Source of the DNA: Alphaproteobacteria bacterium MarineAlpha9_Bin6
Lineage (GTDB): Bacteria > Pseudomonadota > Alphaproteobacteria > UBA7887
NCBI GenBank assembly: GCA_002937585.1
Contig: PTKE01000020.1
Span: forward strand, 1 to 32,333
Length of the DNA: 32,333 bases
Direction: 5' to 3'
The position numbers and the translations under genes are program-made. Shown here piece after piece: positions 28,699 to 32,333 of the stretch (its first letter is position 1; the number at the start of each line of letters is the position of its first letter). Below the pieces are notes generated by a model. It was not told the DNA's origin and did not search any database. It was given only the letters and a program-made list of their open reading frames with translations.

Positions 28699-29841
28699 AT
28701 GCCCGAGAAGTCGGACCGGAGTTCGCGGCGTAGTTCCAAGCCCAAGGTCAAAAAGGGTGTGAAGCGCGTTGCTAAGATAAAAGAGGAAACCCGCAAGTCT
28801 GCCTCGGACGCAAACGAGCAACCGTCATTGACAAATGATGGACCACCGGTTCTCCGAACATCTCGCATTGGTCGGTTAATTCGTAATCCTGGATGGGCAA
28901 GTGTCTTCGTAGGTGCTGCGGTCGCGGTCAGTGTGGCTATTCCAATGGTCATATTTATCGAATTTAATCGGCCGGATCCAGCTAGGGACTCCGTTCTGCA
29001 AGCGCGTCTCAAGGTTATCGAAAATAGCCTCGCGCGGGTGGGTATAACCGAGACCAAAATTAAGGGTGTGGACGGCAGGCTCTCAGATCTTGATCGTGAC
29101 TTCATCGCGTTTCGGAATACACTCGCGGATTTAGAAGCGCAGGTAGAGGACGCGACGAACAACAATGAGAGTGAACTTGCTGTTGCAAACTGGGAATCTC
29201 GTTTTGCCGCGTTGACAAGCGAAATACATGCCCTACGTAGTAGTGTCGGTGCAGGTTTGGGCGAAGGCACTTATGTGGGCCCGCAGTTTGATAGCGGGTT
29301 GTTGCTCGCTGTGGGACAATTGAGGTCGGCGATTGCTCGTGGCGAACCTTACGCGGATGAGTGGGATTTAACGAGGGCGCTTGCTAAGTCTACACCGCCA
29401 GTGCTGAATGCTCTTGAGCGCCTTATGGCACATCGTAATCAAGGGGTCCCAACTCAGGCCGAGTTAGAGCGAAGGTTCCCTGCGCTCGCTCGTTCGTTAA
29501 TCCGTGCTGAGGCCACCAGCGTTAGCTCTGGTTGGTGGGATCGTGCCTTGATAAAATTGAGTGAGGTAGTGAGTGTTCGTCCGATCGGTCCTGGGGTCAT
29601 AGGCGACGATGTCGGAGCTTTAACGGCCCGTGCTGAGGCGAGACTTGTCTCCGGAAACCTGGCCGAAGCAATTACTATGATTGCTAAGCTGGATGCGCGA
29701 ATTGGTCTCGCTGGTGGTTGGCTAGATGCCGCGCGCGTGCACCTCGAGGCAGAGTCGTTATTGGACGAATTGACACGACAGGCCATTGCTCTGACAGGCA
29801 AGAGCAGGCAAGTATCAATCCCAGAACGGGCGAGTCCTTAG
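28699..29841 (+). CDS. Mic60/mitofilin family protein
   Basis: Alphaproteobacterial homolog of the mitochondrial crista-shaping protein Mic60 (COG4223 type). The 380-aa protein has a highly basic cytoplasmic N-terminus (RRSSKPKVKKGVKRVAKIKE), one transmembrane helix (about residues 73-95) and a charged coiled-coil region (about 105-195). A C-terminal mitofilin-like domain follows (DSGLLLAVGQLRSAIARGEP, ERRFPALARSLI, TARAEARLVSGNL). In related genomes it lies between hemD and hemY, exactly as here, 10 bp after hemD and 6 bp before hemY. Known homologs shape intracytoplasmic membranes; whether this organism makes such membranes is not shown. Confidence 0.88.
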   Translation: MPEKSDRSSRRSSKPKVKKGVKRVAKIKEETRKSASDANEQPSLTNDGPPVLRTSRIGRLIRNPGWASVFVGAAVAVSVAIPMVIFIEFNRPDPARDSVLQARLKVIENSLARVGITETKIKGVDGRLSDLDRDFIAFRNTLADLEAQVEDATNNNESELAVANWESRFAALTSEIHALRSSVGAGLGEGTYVGPQFDSGLLLAVGQLRSAIARGEPYADEWDLTRALAKSTPPVLNALERLMAHRNQGVPTQAELERRFPALARSLIRAEATSVSSGWWDRALIKLSEVVSVRPIGPGVIGDDVGALTARAEARLVSGNLAEAITMIAKLDARIGLAGGWLDAARVHLEAESLLDELTRQAIALTGKSRQVSIPERASP

Positions 29842-29847
29842 CACAGT

Positions 29848-31254
29848 ATGGGCCGGATTCTTATTTATGTTGTTCTGATTACTGCGGCGGGTTCGGTGGC
29901 AGTGTGGGTTGCCGAGCAACCCGGTGAGGTTCGTCTTACTTGGCAGGGTTATTTGTTGGAAAGCTCTGTATCGATGCTGTTTGTATTGGTGATTGTGTGT
30001 GCCGTGCTGTTGGCGATTGCGTATGAGGTTCTAAATTTTATTTTTTATAGTCCGAGATTAATCCACACCATCCGACGAAACAGGTCCCGTGAAAGGGGTT
30101 ATCGTTCGTTGACCCGGGGGATGGTTGCTGTGGCAGCCGGCGATGTCAAAGCTGCAAAACGCGCTGTCCGTGCTACGGAAGCCTTGCATGTCGAGCCACC
30201 TCTACGTCTTTTATTGACTGCGCAGGCCGCTCAGCTGGAGGGTGACGAAATTGCCGCAAGGGAAAGTTTCCAGGCCATGCTAGCCGACCCGGAGAGTGAG
30301 TTTCTGGGTCTGCGCGGTCTTTTGGTCCAATCGCTTCGAAAAGGTGACAAAGTGACGGCTTTGGCATTGGCACGCCGAGCCTTTGAGATCAACCCACGCG
30401 CCGAGTGGGTGCTCACAAATCTAATTGACCTCGAGACTATTGCTGGCAATTGGCCGGACGCTGAGCAGTCTGTTATTGCGGCGCAAAGGGCGAAGCGCAT
30501 TAAACCTGAAAATGCTCGTCGTCGTCGAGCATTGCTTCTTTATCAACGCGCGCAAGCGGCATTTGATCAGACTGATGAGAAAACTGCGCGTGATTTGGCA
30601 ATGCGCGCGATCAATCTAAGGGCCGATTTTATGCCAGCAGTGGTGTTCGCCGCGAAACTGCTTGCTAAGGTTGGCCATCTCAAACGTGCGCGCAAATTGA
30701 TAATGCACGCTTGGCAAACCGCCCCACATCCTGATCTTGCTGATACGCTTGTCCAAATATCGGAGCCACTAACTCCACTTGCTCGAATTAAGGTTTTGGA
30801 ACCGCTTATGTCATTGCGGCCAGGCGACCTAGAAGGGCATCTCGTACTAGCGTCCGCGTTGCTCGATGCTTCCCTGTGGGGTGCGGCGCGGGAACATCTG
30901 GGTCAGGCATCGCGAGGTATGTCGGATCAGCGCTTATACCGGCTGATGGCAAGACTTGAGGAAGGCGAAAATAACGACGAAGGCGCCGCGCGACAATGGC
31001 TGCTCAAGGCGTCGAGGGCACCCAGTGAGCCAATTTGGAAATGTAGAGTGTGTGGAGAGATTGCCAATAATTGGGGCATTCAATGTTCATCCTGCGAAGC
31101 AGTGGACAGCTTGGAGTGGGGGACAGCCAATAGTGGAGATAGTGTCGACAGAAGACAGGAGTTAGCTTTTGTTAAGTGGACCAAAAGCACTCTCGAAAAC
31201 GTTATTCCTAACCGACCCACACCTAGGATGAATCTAAGTCAGAAAAGTGAATAG
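29848..31254 (+). CDS. hemY: HemY-like TPR membrane protein
   Basis: Protein of the HemY (TPR) family, associated with heme/tetrapyrrole genes; its biochemical role is not settled. Two N-terminal transmembrane helices (about residues 4-22 and 38-66) precede a long TPR-like helical region (for example RGMVAVAAGDVKAAKRAVRA, ALARRAFEINPRAEWVLTNL). The C-terminal tail has a zinc-ribbon/rubredoxin-like motif, WKCRVCG...GIQCSSC, ending near SLEWG. The 468-aa length fits the alphaproteobacterial type. It is the last gene of hemC-hemD-mic60-hemY and its 3' end overlaps the SDR pseudogene by 16 bp. Confidence 0.9.
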   Translation: MGRILIYVVLITAAGSVAVWVAEQPGEVRLTWQGYLLESSVSMLFVLVIVCAVLLAIAYEVLNFIFYSPRLIHTIRRNRSRERGYRSLTRGMVAVAAGDVKAAKRAVRATEALHVEPPLRLLLTAQAAQLEGDEIAARESFQAMLADPESEFLGLRGLLVQSLRKGDKVTALALARRAFEINPRAEWVLTNLIDLETIAGNWPDAEQSVIAAQRAKRIKPENARRRRALLLYQRAQAAFDQTDEKTARDLAMRAINLRADFMPAVVFAAKLLAKVGHLKRARKLIMHAWQTAPHPDLADTLVQISEPLTPLARIKVLEPLMSLRPGDLEGHLVLASALLDASLWGAAREHLGQASRGMSDQRLYRLMARLEEGENNDEGAARQWLLKASRAPSEPIWKCRVCGEIANNWGIQCSSCEAVDSLEWGTANSGDSVDRRQELAFVKWTKSTLENVIPNRPTPRMNLSQKSE

Positions 31255-32012
31255 CCACCGTCAATTACAAAAGTATCTTCAATATGATAGGCGCTGGCGT
31301 CCGAGACTAAATAGACGGCGATTGGTCCAAAGTTGGCTGTATCGCCCCAGCGACGCATCGGCACGCGTCGGAGTAGGTATTTCTTGACAGTGTCGCGGTG
31401 GAGCCAATCGTGAGTCATGTCGGTGTCGATCCATCCTGGTAGGATTGAATTGGCACGAACTCCATGTCGTGCCAATCCCACTGCAAGTGACGCGCATCAT
31501 TGAAATGAGCCCACCTTTTGTGGCCGCGTAATGCTGTCCTGAGGCTTGGCCTTCCAGGGCAGCTAGGCTTGCGGTGGCCACTAAAGAAACCTCCAATATT
31601 ATGTTCGCACATATGCCGTGCCGCCGCACGCAACGTGAAGAACGCACCGTCCAAATTTACGTTCATTACCCGCCGCCATTCAGCCGTAGTCATCTCAACG
31701 GAGGACTTGGCCTACCCTCCGACACCGGCATTGGCAAAACCACGCATCGACTTGGCCAAGGGCATCCAGGGTTTTAGCAAATGCATCCTCGACAGCTGTT
31801 TCGACGGCGACGTCGCATTGTAGCGCTAGAACTTTGATTCCGTGGCGTGTTAATTTTTCCGAAGCAAGAGAATTTTTCTGCTCGTTGGTTCCCCAAATAC
31901 AAATGTCTGCGTCGGCCCTCGCGAGTGCTTCTGCCATTCCAAGTCCTATCCCGGAGTTTCCGCCGGTTACAAGAGCAGTTTTTCCCGTTAGATCGAATGC
32001 AGGGTATGTCAT
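31239..32012 (-). pseudogene. Decayed short-chain dehydrogenase/reductase (SDR)
   Basis: A single classical SDR gene reads across three frames. The N-terminal part has the cofactor motif VTGGNSGIGLGMAEALA. The middle has MNVNLDGAFF, then LVATASLAALEGQASGQHYA with the catalytic Tyr and Lys (YAATK). The C-terminus has GVRANSILPGWIDTDMT and VIDGGYSLF. Aligning to the family pattern, one extra base is needed near 31740 (minus TGG for TG), one near 31588 (TTT for TT) and one near 31493 (CGCG for CGC). A TAG stop in the reading frame lies at 31712-31714. Start ATG 32012 has AAGGAG about 13 nt upstream. Residues otherwise look SDR-like, so decay is recent, or errors are present. Confidence 0.85.
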
Positions 32013-32142
32013 ATTTTAAGTTGTCTCCTTACGTATCCGTGCAGTTAATTGAAATGTCTCGACGTTGATCGGTTTGTCGATTTATATGTAGCTCCGGCGT
32101 TGGGGCATACATACGGCCAAGAACAGCAAGGGGATGTGGCTC

Positions 32143-32333
32143 ATGACGCAATATAGGAGCAGCGAAGGTCAAGATTCATGGAAAGCGCCGACGCAGTTAA
32201 AGGGGTCAGCTCTTTTGTCGAACGCCGTGCAGCGCAGTTTACCGGACGGTAATATTATAACTATTGAACTCTCTTTGGGTGGACACTTCAATAAATTGGA
32301 AATTCAAGGAAGCGTGCTGGCTTTTCAATCGTG
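32143..32333 (+). CDS. 5' part of an unrecognised gene, cut by window edge
   Basis: An open frame from ATG 32143 runs to the window end (63 codons without stop). It was absent from the ORF track because it is incomplete. AAGGGG lies 9 nt upstream of the ATG, a well-placed Shine-Dalgarno site. The start reads MTQYRSSEGQDSWKAP, with hydrophobic/polar alternation further on (LPDGNIITIELSLGGHFNKL) suggesting beta structure. I do not recognise the family. It is divergent from the SDR pseudogene across 130 bp. Confidence 0.5.
   Translation, partial: MTQYRSSEGQDSWKAPTQLKGSALLSNAVQRSLPDGNIITIELSLGGHFNKLEIQGSVLAFQS

Noticed and set aside
31415-31693. Separate small proteins for the four overlapping minus-strand ORFs at 31.2-32.0 kb
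   Set aside because: They are frame fragments of one SDR gene; joined in order they reconstruct a complete SDR with cofactor and YxxxK motifs.

Overview
The window looks like chromosomal DNA from an alphaproteobacterium with intermediate G+C (judged by eye). The strongest evidence is hemC-hemD followed directly by a Mic60/mitofilin homolog and a HemY-type TPR protein, an arrangement characteristic of Alphaproteobacteria. Further support comes from the rpsT-dnaA-dnaN-recF-gyrB order, an alphaproteobacterial-type GyrB, a SYLF protein and a yidC-engB-argB-HAD-dapD run. I saw no tRNA, rRNA, CRISPR array, insertion sequence or prophage.

Region 1 (1-9.9 kb) is the replication-gene block. It has the 3' part of an enoyl-CoA hydratase, rpsT with a well-formed promoter and terminator, a 475-bp structured spacer, dnaA, dnaN (preceded by an inverted repeat around a TATAAT), recF, gyrB and a class A penicillin-binding protein. 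All are on the plus strand. No unambiguous oriC could be assigned.

Region 2 (9.85-18.2 kb) is more accessory. It has a YgjP-type metalloprotease and a DHDPS/NAL-superfamily aldolase on the minus strand. A small exported ankyrin protein and a CobD/CbiB-like membrane enzyme lie on the plus strand. A tight minus-strand operon follows, in transcription order: ABC ATPase, ABC-2 permease, histidine phosphatase (CobC-like), signal-peptide-less BtuF-like protein and SYLF protein. Three of its junctions are ATGA overlaps. Because it faces a cobD homolog and contains BtuF- and CobC-like genes, a corrinoid-related role is the most interesting hypothesis here. A minus-strand VTT/TVP38 membrane protein follows.

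Region 3 (18.2-24.4 kb) is the plus-strand rpmH-rnpA-yidD-yidC-engB-argB-HAD-dapD run. It covers ribosome and RNase P components, membrane insertion, ribosome assembly, and arginine and lysine/peptidoglycan precursors. Its promoter is near consensus, with a palindrome between -35 and -10. A 323-bp gene-free gap follows, with terminator-like and other inverted repeats.

Region 4 (24.7-31.3 kb) holds tsaD-gpsA on the minus strand, divergent from hemC-hemD-mic60-hemY (tetrapyrrole synthesis plus membrane-shaping and TPR proteins). At the right end is a decayed SDR dehydrogenase, with three single-base frameshifts and one TAG, whose 3' end overlaps that of hemY. Divergent from it is the start of an unrecognised gene cut by the window edge.
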